From positions 1 through 18,600 of the forward strand of contig URYP01000038.1 in the NCBI GenBank assembly GCA_900552115.1: DNA of 18,600 nucleotides, read 5' to 3'. A model generated the notes under the pieces. The model saw only the letters and a program-made list of their open reading frames with translations. It ran no database searches and was not told where the DNA came from. A program made the position numbers and the translations under genes. The stretch comes from an uncultured Oscillospiraceae bacterium (GTDB lineage: Bacteria; Bacillota; Clostridia; Oscillospirales; Acutalibacteraceae). Below are positions 7,149 to 15,160 of the stretch, piece by piece. The number at the start of each line of letters is the position of its first letter. Positions within the stretch are counted from its first letter, which is position 1.

Positions 7149-10100
7149 ATGAAGAAAAGAGGGATATCCATGGCGGCAAGCATGGCCATTTTGGCGGTTT
7201 CGGTTCCAATGGGACAAGCCGCAGCGTCCGTGAGTGCGGAAAGTCTTCCGGCAGATCCCGTTCCGTTGCAGACGTGGTATACCCAGCCCGCCCCTATGAC
7301 AGCGGACGGCTGGGAGCAGCAGGCGACCCAGCTTGGAAACGGCCTGATCGGGGCGATGGTGTTCGGCGGTGTGTCCCGGGAAAAAATTCAGGTCAATGAA
7401 AAATCCATCTGGTCGGGCGGGCCGGGGGCGGATCCCAATTTTAACTATGGCATCCAGACCGATTCGGATAAAGCCAAAGCGGCGCTGAACGAATTGCGAT
7501 CTATTCTTCAAAAACACGCCACAAAATTTACCGAGACCCAGAAGGCGTATATCGACGGCAGCGGCAAACTGGTTACCGGCAATTACAGTTATGGCAAGGA
7601 CGCGGCCCGGATTGCCGAACTGGAGAAAGAGCTGTACGGCGACCGGTCGACTTACGGCAGTTATCAGACATTGGGAGATATCTACCTGAGCGATCCGTCG
7701 GGAAACGACGATTATACCGACTATAAACGGTCGCTCGACCTGCGCCGGGGTGTCGCAACGATTGCGTATCGGCAAAACGGCGTCGCCTATACGCGGGAGT
7801 ATTTTGTCAGTTATCCCGGTAATGTCATGGTGATGAAACTGACGGCGGATACGCCCGGCGCGCTAAACCGGGATATAACGCTGGACAGTGTCCAGCCGCA
7901 GAAATCCATTGTCAGCGACGTGGTGGAAAACACCATCACCATGTCTGGCCGGCCATCAGACCACGATGAAAACGGTGAGATTTTCACCCAGCAGGTAAAA
8001 GTGGTGGCCAAGGGCGGATCGGTGGTCACCATCGGCGGGAAATCCTGCGTGCGGAACGCGGATGAAGTGCTGGTGTACATGACCGCCGGCACAAATTATG
8101 TTATGCGTTTTCAGGAAAGCGACCCGGTGTTCAGCGACGAAGATCCTCTGGTCGCCGTAGAAGAGCGGATCGCGGCAGCGGTCAAAGCGGGATACGATGG
8201 CCTGTTGAAGGCGCATTTGGAGGATTATCAAGCCCTGTTTGGGGCCATGGATTTGAACCTGGGTGTGACGGCTATGCCGGATAAACCCACCGACGAGCTG
8301 TTGGCGGCGTATGGTGGCCGTACCGATACCCCCAACACCGCCGAAGAGGACCGGTATCTGGAAAACCTGTATTACCAGTTCGGGCGCTATCTGCTGATAG
8401 CCAGTTCACGCGAAGGCAGCCTGCCCGCCAACCTGCAGGGAATCTGGGCCAAGGATTTGAACAATCCCTGGAGTGCGGATTATCACGCCAACATCAACAT
8501 CCAGATGAATTACTGGCTGGCAGAGCAGACCAACCTGTCCGCCTGCCACCAGCCCATGATCGATTATGTGAATTCGCTGGTGTTTATGGGGGAGAAAATG
8601 GCGCAGTATTATTATGCGCGCCCCGACGGCGGCGACGTGCGCGGATGGGCGGTCAACGTGGGCTGCAACGCTTGGAATCACATCGCCTCCAACGATACGG
8701 AAATCGGATTTGTCCCCACGCCTGCCGCCTGGATGTGCCAGGATATCTGGGAGTATTACCAGTTTAATCAGGATAAGGCCTTTTTGGCGGAAAATTTTGA
8801 TACCCTGTTGGGGGCGGCGCTCTTTTGGGTGGATAACCTGTGGACGGATGAGCGGGATGGCAAGCTGGTGGTCAACCCCTCCTATTCGCCCGAGCACGGC
8901 GGCCTGTCCCTTGGCACGACTTTCGACCAGGGCGTCGTTTGGGAAATTTTTAACGAGGTGATCCAGGCCGCCGAGGTGTTGGGAAAAACCTCAAAAGAAA
9001 TCGACGAGATCAAAGCCGCGCAGTCGCAGCTTTCCGGCCCGCAGATTGGGCTGGGCGGCCAGTTCATGGAGTGGAAAGACGAAACCACGCAGGATGTCAC
9101 CGGCGACGGCGGGCACCGGCATGTCAACCACCTGTTTATGCTGCACCCCGGCAACCAGATTGTAGCCGGCCGCAGTGAACAGGAGGATGCCTATATAGAC
9201 GCGATGGTTAAGACGCTGGAAACCCGCGGCGACGGCGGTACCGGCTGGAGCAAGGCATGGAAAATCAACTTCTGGGCCCGCTTGCGGGACGGCGACCACG
9301 CGCACACCATGGTGTCTCAGCTATTAAAAGAGTCCACGGCGGAAAACCTGTTTGACCTGCACCCGCCGTTCCAGATCGACGGCAACTTCGGCGGAACCGC
9401 CGGTATGACGGAAATGCTGCTGCAAAGCCAAGGTGACGCGATCGAACTGCTGGCGGCCCTGCCGCAGACGTGGGATAACGGTACGGTCACCGGCCTAAAA
9501 GCCCGTGGCAATGTGGAAGTGGATATGACCTGGAACCATCACACGCTGCGAAAATCCGTGCTGCGTCCCGGAACCGATGGGGAGCTTACGATCCGAGGAA
9601 CCGATCTATCCACGGCGAAGCTGACCAATGCCGCTGGAAAATCCGTGGCGTATACGGTCAAGGACAAGGATACCATCGTTTTCTCCGCCAAAGCGGGGGA
9701 GAGCTATACCCTGCAGGGTATGACGGACGTGGAAGGGACCGAGCAGGCTCTGCAGTCGCTGCGGGATCTGATTGAGGAAACGCAGGCGGCTTTGGACAGC
9801 AAAAAACCGACCGACCCGATGTATAATGCCAAAGCCAATCTGGACCTTCGGGAAGCGATCGATCGGGCCGACGCGGTGCTTCAAAGCGCCGATGCGGACA
9901 AATTCGCTTATCTGGACGCAGCGGATGCTTTGCAAACGGCATATGATGTGTTCCTTGCCGCCTATGATCTGGAGATCAGCCTGTCTTCGAAAAGCGGTAT
10001 TTATACCGGTCCGAAAAAAGTCGGCATACGAAACGATAATCCCATGATTTCCATCCGTTACACACTGGACGGTTCCGTCCCCACGGCGGAGGCGGCTTTG

Positions 10101-12023
10101 TACGGCGGCGACATTCTTCTGCCCTATGGGTTCTCCCGCCTGCGCGCCGCGGCTTTCTATCAGGGAAAGCGGGTGGGCTCTGTCGCCGCGGCTGATTATT
10201 TGGTATCCGCGGCCACCAATCTGGCTGTGGGCGCCGCGGCTAAAGACGAAAGCAATCAGACCATCAGCGGCTTCCCCGTATCCAGCATGGTGGATGGCAA
10301 AACCGATACGCGTTGGGCCACCACCCAGAATGGCAAACTGATCAGCACACTTAATTTTAATAAAACGATAACCTTTGATATGCTCACGCTGGATGAATTT
10401 ACATTGGACGAAGAGGCGAACCGTACCCAGTCGTATATGCTCGAATACTGGGACGGCACGAAATGGGTGGAGGGGGTTAAATCCGACACGCTGGACGACG
10501 CCTCCCAAATGATCGTTGACAACGATCCGCAGCACCCCACTGCCCACGCCTACAAAGCGGCGGTGTTCCCAGCGATCACCGCTTCCAAAGTGCGGCTGAC
10601 TACCACTGGCAACCAGATCAGCATCTGGGAATTCGGCTTGTATAACACACAGGAAGCCGGGGATACGGCCCTTCTGCGAACCTATACGGAGGAATGTGCG
10701 GCACTGGACTTGGCAAATTACGAGCAAACTCAGGCGTTTGAAGCGGCTTTGGATGCTGCGGAGAAGCTGCTGAAAGGAGCCGCACCCACCCAGACGGCCT
10801 TGGCTGCCGCTTATAACGCGTTGGTGTCCGGACGCGCCGCCATGATTGCCAAAGAAAAACCCGTGATGATTCCCGGCGATGTCAACGGCAATGGGTCCGT
10901 TACCGCGGAAGACGCGCTGCTGGCATTGCAGGCGGCCACCAAAAAGGTGACGCTGACAGACATCCAGAAGCGCGCGGCGGATGTGGACGGGAAGGATGGA
11001 GTGACGGCCGCGGACGCGCTGATGATCCTGCAGGCGGCTACCCATAAAATCGATTTGGGCGACGGCAGCGGCACGACGACATCTTCCACGTCTTCTTCCT
11101 CTTCTTCGTCGTCCACCAAACCTACGCAGCCGCAGCCGGAGGTAACCAAAGAGGAGCTGCAGGCTGAAATGAACCGGGCGGTCGATACCGGCAAATATAC
11201 GGAAATGAGTGTGAAAACCTATCTGTCCGTCATGGAAACCTGCCGGACTGTCTGCGGAATGGAGGCCTCCCAGGTGACGCCAGACCATTACCGTATGGCG
11301 CTGGAGGCGCTGAGGGAAGCCAAAGCGAATCTGGTGGAAAAGCCCCAGTCCAACTGGGTGGGTTCCTTTTCGGGGCTGGGCAGCACGTTTGGTCCGCTCG
11401 CCAGCGAGGATATCCTGTACGCGGACTGGACGTATGCGGATCAGAATTCGATCGACCTGTCGGCCTACGGCGACCGGGCACAGCTGCGGCTCCAGTTTAC
11501 GGTCACCTTCCAGTCCGACGATCCGGCGGTCAACCCGGCGGATATTTGGAGTACTCTTGTGTTTAAGCTCCGTTCCAGCGATACCGGTGGAAACGAAAAC
11601 AACATCGGCTGGGAATGCCGTCCGGCGGATGTCGAAAATCCGGCGCGGTTTACCGTTTCCATACCCCTGAACCGGCCCGGCCAGCACGTCAGCCACGCTA
11701 TCGACTGGTCGGATATCAACCGGATGCTCCTGTTCTGTTACCTGAACGATGCCTATAAGCCGACGGCGGCGCAGCACAGTATGCGTTTATCGACGCCCTG
11801 CATCGTGGATGTCACGCCCATACAGGAAACACAGCAGCAAATCCGTACGGAGCTCGGCAAAACCGTGGATACCAGCCACGCGTCCGCCGCGGCGCTTGAA
11901 ACCTACCGAGCGGCCAAACAAGCGGCGCAGACGATGGCCGACGCCCCGGTCGACAGCGTCAGCCTATACGATGTAAGCAAAGCGCTGGCCGACCTGAAAA
12001 ACGCGGTGGCTAATCTAAGCTGA
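7149..12023 (+). CDS. Secreted multimodular GH95 alpha-L-fucosidase-like enzyme with internal dockerin (1624 aa)
   Basis: GH95 enzymes are inverting alpha-L-fucosidases, mostly alpha-1,2, acting on host glycans or on fucosylated xyloglucan; some act on alpha-L-galactosides. The start at 7149 (MKKRGIS) follows a GAAGAGG ribosome binding site and opens a signal peptide (~1-30). An in-frame ATG at 7110 lacks one. The catalytic region (~35-855) contains NINIQMNYW with Asn448 and Asn450, SPEHGG with Glu582, and QIDGNFGG with Asp744, matching in order the catalytic residues known in the family. Accessory order is: FIVAR-like (~860-940), chitobiase-C-like Ig domain (~943-1020), F5/8C or CBM32-like domain (~1022-1165), FIVAR-like (~1168-1237), dockerin (~1242-1304), Ser-rich linker (~1308-1325), FIVAR-like (~1330-1395), module A copy 3 (~1400-1557) and a terminal FIVAR-like unit. 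The dockerin and module A link it to the upstream GH3. Family is confident; substrate is open. Confidence 0.93.
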   Translation: MKKRGISMAASMAILAVSVPMGQAAASVSAESLPADPVPLQTWYTQPAPMTADGWEQQATQLGNGLIGAMVFGGVSREKIQVNEKSIWSGGPGADPNFNYGIQTDSDKAKAALNELRSILQKHATKFTETQKAYIDGSGKLVTGNYSYGKDAARIAELEKELYGDRSTYGSYQTLGDIYLSDPSGNDDYTDYKRSLDLRRGVATIAYRQNGVAYTREYFVSYPGNVMVMKLTADTPGALNRDITLDSVQPQKSIVSDVVENTITMSGRPSDHDENGEIFTQQVKVVAKGGSVVTIGGKSCVRNADEVLVYMTAGTNYVMRFQESDPVFSDEDPLVAVEERIAAAVKAGYDGLLKAHLEDYQALFGAMDLNLGVTAMPDKPTDELLAAYGGRTDTPNTAEEDRYLENLYYQFGRYLLIASSREGSLPANLQGIWAKDLNNPWSADYHANINIQMNYWLAEQTNLSACHQPMIDYVNSLVFMGEKMAQYYYARPDGGDVRGWAVNVGCNAWNHIASNDTEIGFVPTPAAWMCQDIWEYYQFNQDKAFLAENFDTLLGAALFWVDNLWTDERDGKLVVNPSYSPEHGGLSLGTTFDQGVVWEIFNEVIQAAEVLGKTSKEIDEIKAAQSQLSGPQIGLGGQFMEWKDETTQDVTGDGGHRHVNHLFMLHPGNQIVAGRSEQEDAYIDAMVKTLETRGDGGTGWSKAWKINFWARLRDGDHAHTMVSQLLKESTAENLFDLHPPFQIDGNFGGTAGMTEMLLQSQGDAIELLAALPQTWDNGTVTGLKARGNVEVDMTWNHHTLRKSVLRPGTDGELTIRGTDLSTAKLTNAAGKSVAYTVKDKDTIVFSAKAGESYTLQGMTDVEGTEQALQSLRDLIEETQAALDSKKPTDPMYNAKANLDLREAIDRADAVLQSADADKFAYLDAADALQTAYDVFLAAYDLEISLSSKSGIYTGPKKVGIRNDNPMISIRYTLDGSVPTAEAALYGGDILLPYGFSRLRAAAFYQGKRVGSVAAADYLVSAATNLAVGAAAKDESNQTISGFPVSSMVDGKTDTRWATTQNGKLISTLNFNKTITFDMLTLDEFTLDEEANRTQSYMLEYWDGTKWVEGVKSDTLDDASQMIVDNDPQHPTAHAYKAAVFPAITASKVRLTTTGNQISIWEFGLYNTQEAGDTALLRTYTEECAALDLANYEQTQAFEAALDAAEKLLKGAAPTQTALAAAYNALVSGRAAMIAKEKPVMIPGDVNGNGSVTAEDALLALQAATKKVTLTDIQKRAADVDGKDGVTAADALMILQAATHKIDLGDGSGTTTSSTSSSSSSSSTKPTQPQPEVTKEELQAEMNRAVDTGKYTEMSVKTYLSVMETCRTVCGMEASQVTPDHYRMALEALREAKANLVEKPQSNWVGSFSGLGSTFGPLASEDILYADWTYADQNSIDLSAYGDRAQLRLQFTVTFQSDDPAVNPADIWSTLVFKLRSSDTGGNENNIGWECRPADVENPARFTVSIPLNRPGQHVSHAIDWSDINRMLLFCYLNDAYKPTAAQHSMRLSTPCIVDVTPIQETQQQIRTELGKTVDTSHASAAALETYRAAKQAAQTMADAPVDSVSLYDVSKALADLKNAVANLS
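10872..11063 (+). other. Internal dockerin type I module (part of CDS 7149-12023)
   Basis: Loop 1 is DVNGNGSVTAED with ALLALQAATKKVTL; loop 2 is DVDGKDGVTAAD with ALMILQAATHKIDL. The sequence is very close to the dockerin in the upstream GH3, so both probably use the same cohesin type. It is followed by a Thr/Ser-rich linker (11073-11118) and then by FIVAR and module A domains, so it is internal. Loop 1 is canonical at positions 5-6 (Asn-Gly); loop 2 has Lys-Asp. Confidence 0.88.
11349..11819 (+). repeat. Module A copy 3: unassigned ~150-aa predicted beta-sandwich module
   Basis: Residues ~1401-1557 of the GH95 protein. Landmarks are ILYADWTYADQNSIDL, LRLQFTVTF, FKLRSSDTGGNENNIGW, VSIPL, HAIDWSDINRM and CIVDV. 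It is flanked by FIVAR-like repeats on both sides, a layout like that in the GH3 protein. Confidence 0.65.
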
Positions 12024-12049
12024 TACAAAAAGGCGGCCATCTTTTAAGT

Positions 12050-12084
12050 GAAACAGCTCTGCGGAAATTCCGCAGAGCTGTTTC
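12050..12084 (+). terminator. Hairpin after the GH95 gene, probable terminator
   Basis: A perfect 16-bp stem (12050-12065 with 12069-12084, loop AAT) lies 26 bp after the GH95 stop. The stem ends in TTTC and is not followed by a long T run, so termination could be weak, or the hairpin could protect the mRNA end. The rest of 12085-12214 holds the leader of the next gene. It has no clear promoter: TTGATA at 12153 and GATAAT at 12173 are spaced too closely. GGATAAT occurs twice, 35 bp apart (12137 and 12172). Confidence 0.6.
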
Positions 12085-12214
12085 CAAATAAACCACTTTT
12101 GGGGGCTGTCTGATAAATATTTGACTGGTTTGTACCGGATAATGACTGGAAATTGATAGGGCGATACGGTAGGATAATAAGAGACATAAATACATCGGAC
12201 AGGGAGGTTTACAT

Positions 12215-15010
12215 ATGACGCATCGATCTTTTGCCGAGCGGGCAGCGGAACTGGTTTCCCGCATGACCTTAGAGGAAAAGCTTACCCAGCTTGACCACAA
12301 AGCGGGGGCGATTCCCCGCCTGGGTGTCGCAGCTTACGATTACTGGAGCGAAGGACTGCACGGGGTAGCCCGTTCCGGCGACGCGACCGTATTTCCTACG
12401 GCCATTGGACTGGCTACATCGTGGAATGAGGATCTGGTAAGACGGACAGCGGCGGCGACCGCCGACGAAGCGCGCGCTTACGCCAACGAAAAGGGAAAGG
12501 GCCTGTCTTACTGGTCGCCTACCATCAACCTGGCGCGTGACCCGCGCTGGGGCCGGGCGGAGGAAACCTATGGGGAGGATCCTTTCCTGACCACCCGCAT
12601 GGGCTCCGCTTTTGTCAAGGGGCTGGAGGGAACGGACGAGGAAACGCCCTATCTGAAGGCGATTGCCACCATCAAACATTTTGCCGCCAATAACAGTGAA
12701 AACAATCGTCACACCGGATCCTCCGACATGGACGAGCGCACCCTGCGGGAATACTATACCCGCACCTTTCAGCGGATTGTGGAAGAAACGGGTGTACACT
12801 CGGTGATGACCTCCTATAACCGTCTTAATGGCGTGCCCATGTCCGCTAATGATAAACTGCTGCGGCATTTGCTGCGGGAAAGCTGGGGCTTTACCGGGTA
12901 TGTGGTCTCGGACTGCGGTGCAATCGGGGATATTTTCCGCAATCATAAGTGGCAGCCGGAGGGATACGACCATCCGCTGGATGCGGATGAAACGGTGGGA
13001 AAAACCATTCCGGCCGGCACCGACCTTTGCTGTGGTACCGACTATGGCTTCCATGCAGGCCCGGCGATTGAAAAAGGGTATATGACGGAGGCCGATCTGG
13101 ACAAAGCCCTGGTACGGCTGTTCACCGCCCGCATGGAAACCGGGGAATTTGACGATCCTCGGGCGGTTCCTTACCGGTCAACGGATTACTCCTGGGAGAA
13201 ACAGATTGGCGCGGCCGATCACACCGCGCTGGCGGAACAGGCGGCGGAGGAAGGCGTGGTCCTGCTGAAAAACGATGCGCCTGCCGGGAGCGATTCGCCG
13301 CTGCTGCCGCTCAACGCCCATGAAATCCAGCATCTGGTGATATATGGCGAAGAGCCGCTGGTAAACGGTCTGGTCTTAGGCGATTATTCGGGCACACCGC
13401 TGAAACAGAACACGACCACGCCGGAACAGGGAATTACCGCTGCGTTGACGGCCGTCAATCCCGCCGCCCGGGTCACGGTGATCCATCCCAAAAACACGGC
13501 AACCTATTTCGCCAATATTCGCCATGTCACTCTGGCGGATGCCGCCGGCGACACGGCTGCCGTGCTGACCCCCGGCGATGCGGCGGGCAAAGAGGACTGT
13601 GTCAATCAGGAAAACCGCAACTTCGGCTATGTCGGGCTAAACGCCTGGATCCGCTATGACCGTGTGACCCTCGATGGCATTGTCACCATCGGAGTGGAAA
13701 CCTCCGGCAGCCGGGCGGAAACCACCCAGGGCGTCTTTGAGGTTCGCCTCGACGGAGTTGACGGCCCGGTGATCACCACCATCGTCACCGAAGCTACCGC
13801 TGGCTGGGACGATTACCATCTATTTACCGGCACGCTGACTCAAACGTATACCGGCGTGCATTCGCTGTATCTGGTAGCGGCCGCCAACGCCGCTTACTCG
13901 GGCTTTACCCCCGAACAGCGGGAGACGATCGCCTCGGCCGATGCGGTCATCGCCTATGTGGGAACCCGCCAGAGCGATTCGCGGGAGGATTACGACCGGC
14001 TCACCCTGAAAATGGCACGCTTCCAAAGCGACGCGGTTGCCGAGCTGACGGTGCTCAACCCGCGCACAGCGGTTTATATTTCGGCGGTCGGGCAGGTCGA
14101 TATCGAAGCGTTCTGCGGGTCGGCGCCGTCTATCCTGTGGTGCACCTATAACGGACAGGCGCAGGGGCTGGCCGCGGGCCGCCTGATCTTTGGGGAAACG
14201 GTTCCGAGCGGCCGGCTAACCTTTACGTGGTACGCCGATGAAGCGGAGCTGCCCCCCATCAACGATTACACTCTGCGCAGCAGTAAAACGTATCCGGGCC
14301 GCACGTATCAGTATTTTACCGGAGGCGTCGCCTATCCGTTCGGACACGGGCTAAGCTATACGGAATTTGTTTATGAAGCCATGCGGGTCAGCCGGCCCGC
14401 CGTGACTCCGGACGACACGCTGGCCGTGACGGTGACTGTTCGCAATGCCGGCCGGCGTGAGGGGGCCGAGGTGGTACAACTCTATGTGGCCCCGCCGCGG
14501 GCAGGAACAGCCGAGCGGCCCTTTAAAGAACTCAAGGGATTCGCCAAAGTGTTTTTGAAAGCGGGGGAATGCCGTGACGTTACCATGACTCTTCCGGTTA
14601 AAGATTGGTATGTTTGGGACGACGATACCACCCGTAACGGTTATGATCAGGGCGTGTATGTCGTAGAGGCTGGCGCGTCCAGCCGGGATATCCGTCTGCG
14701 GCAGGAGGTTTTGCTGGAAGGGAGCCTTACGCCCCGGCTCAAAACCGTCACGGCCGAACCGGATCGGGTGATCGTTACCCCGTGCCAGCCCTGTAAAGCG
14801 CATTTAACCGCTGTCTTATCCGACGATTCTGTTCTGTCAGACTGGAGCCGGGTGTCCGTTCGCTGGAACAGCAGCCATCCGCAGGCCGCGCGGGTGGACG
14901 ATGCCGGTGTGGTAACCGGGCTGATGCCCGGCGTCTCCACCATAACGGCAACGGTTACCATGGATGGCCGGTCGGTGTCCAGCGGCTTTCCCGTGGTAAT
15001 CAGGGACTAG
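12215..15010 (+). CDS. GH3 glycosidase (beta-xylosidase-like), intracellular paralogue without dockerin (931 aa)
   Basis: This is a paralogue of the enzyme at 2143-6927, with the same order of GH3 barrel, interrupted C-terminal domain, FnIII-like domain and Big_2-like domain, but with no signal peptide, dockerin, module A or FIVAR. The start (MTHRSFAERAA) has AGGGAGG (12201-12207) seven bases upstream and begins right at the barrel domain, so it probably works in the cytoplasm on imported oligosaccharides. The nucleophile is Asp233 in VVSDCGA and the probable acid/base is Glu591 in DSREDYDR. YWSEGLHGVAR fits the beta-xylosidase-like branch. A CBM6-like insertion lies around residues 400-570. 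The FnIII-like domain (~730-835) follows FVYEAMRVS directly, showing the uninterrupted form of the junction where the paralogue carries its dockerin. A C-terminal Big_2-like domain is unexpected in a cytoplasmic protein. It ends at a strong terminator. Confidence 0.92.
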   Translation: MTHRSFAERAAELVSRMTLEEKLTQLDHKAGAIPRLGVAAYDYWSEGLHGVARSGDATVFPTAIGLATSWNEDLVRRTAAATADEARAYANEKGKGLSYWSPTINLARDPRWGRAEETYGEDPFLTTRMGSAFVKGLEGTDEETPYLKAIATIKHFAANNSENNRHTGSSDMDERTLREYYTRTFQRIVEETGVHSVMTSYNRLNGVPMSANDKLLRHLLRESWGFTGYVVSDCGAIGDIFRNHKWQPEGYDHPLDADETVGKTIPAGTDLCCGTDYGFHAGPAIEKGYMTEADLDKALVRLFTARMETGEFDDPRAVPYRSTDYSWEKQIGAADHTALAEQAAEEGVVLLKNDAPAGSDSPLLPLNAHEIQHLVIYGEEPLVNGLVLGDYSGTPLKQNTTTPEQGITAALTAVNPAARVTVIHPKNTATYFANIRHVTLADAAGDTAAVLTPGDAAGKEDCVNQENRNFGYVGLNAWIRYDRVTLDGIVTIGVETSGSRAETTQGVFEVRLDGVDGPVITTIVTEATAGWDDYHLFTGTLTQTYTGVHSLYLVAAANAAYSGFTPEQRETIASADAVIAYVGTRQSDSREDYDRLTLKMARFQSDAVAELTVLNPRTAVYISAVGQVDIEAFCGSAPSILWCTYNGQAQGLAAGRLIFGETVPSGRLTFTWYADEAELPPINDYTLRSSKTYPGRTYQYFTGGVAYPFGHGLSYTEFVYEAMRVSRPAVTPDDTLAVTVTVRNAGRREGAEVVQLYVAPPRAGTAERPFKELKGFAKVFLKAGECRDVTMTLPVKDWYVWDDDTTRNGYDQGVYVVEAGASSRDIRLRQEVLLEGSLTPRLKTVTAEPDRVIVTPCQPCKAHLTAVLSDDSVLSDWSRVSVRWNSSHPQAARVDDAGVVTGLMPGVSTITATVTMDGRSVSSGFPVVIRD

Positions 15011-15028
15011 TCCTTTTCATAATCAAGG

Positions 15029-15061
15029 GAACCGCTCGTGAAAAACGGGCGGTTCTTTTTT
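15029..15061 (+). terminator. Rho-independent terminator after the intracellular GH3 gene
   Basis: The stem GAACCGCTCG (15029-15038) pairs with CGGGCGGTTC (15046-15055), with one G-T pair and a loop of seven bases. A run of six T residues follows. It lies 18 bp after the GH3 stop. Confidence 0.88.
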
Positions 15062-15146
15062 GGATTCGTCGTCCTAGTCCCTGAATTTCTTAAGAAGCGC
15101 GCATTTTTCTTAACCGACCGGGTGTCCCCTGTGTAAACTGGGTTAA

Positions 15147-15151
15147 AGGGG
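15147..15151 (+). promoter_or_regulatory. Ribosome binding site that decides the yunB start
   Basis: AGGGG ends directly against an ATG at 15152 but lies nine bases before the ATG at 15161. Only the second spacing is workable, so translation most likely begins at 15161 (MRRRWGRRR). Confidence 0.6.
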
Positions 15152-15160
15152 ATGATAACT

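Noticed and set aside
11085..11118. Low-complexity TCT/TCC run as a phase-variable or microsatellite tract
   Set aside because: The codons are mixed (TCT, TCC, TCA, TCG and ACC), so it reads as an ordinary Ser/Thr-rich linker after the dockerin, not a slippage-prone repeat.
9606..11777. A 723-residue open frame antisense to the GH95 gene
   Set aside because: Same reasons: it lies wholly within a confident coding gene and shows no recognisable domain.
2143..15010. The three glycosidase genes as one operon
   Set aside because: A strong terminator follows the first gene and a perfect hairpin follows the second, with intergenic gaps of about 190-220 bp and a separate promoter candidate for the second, so separate units are more likely.
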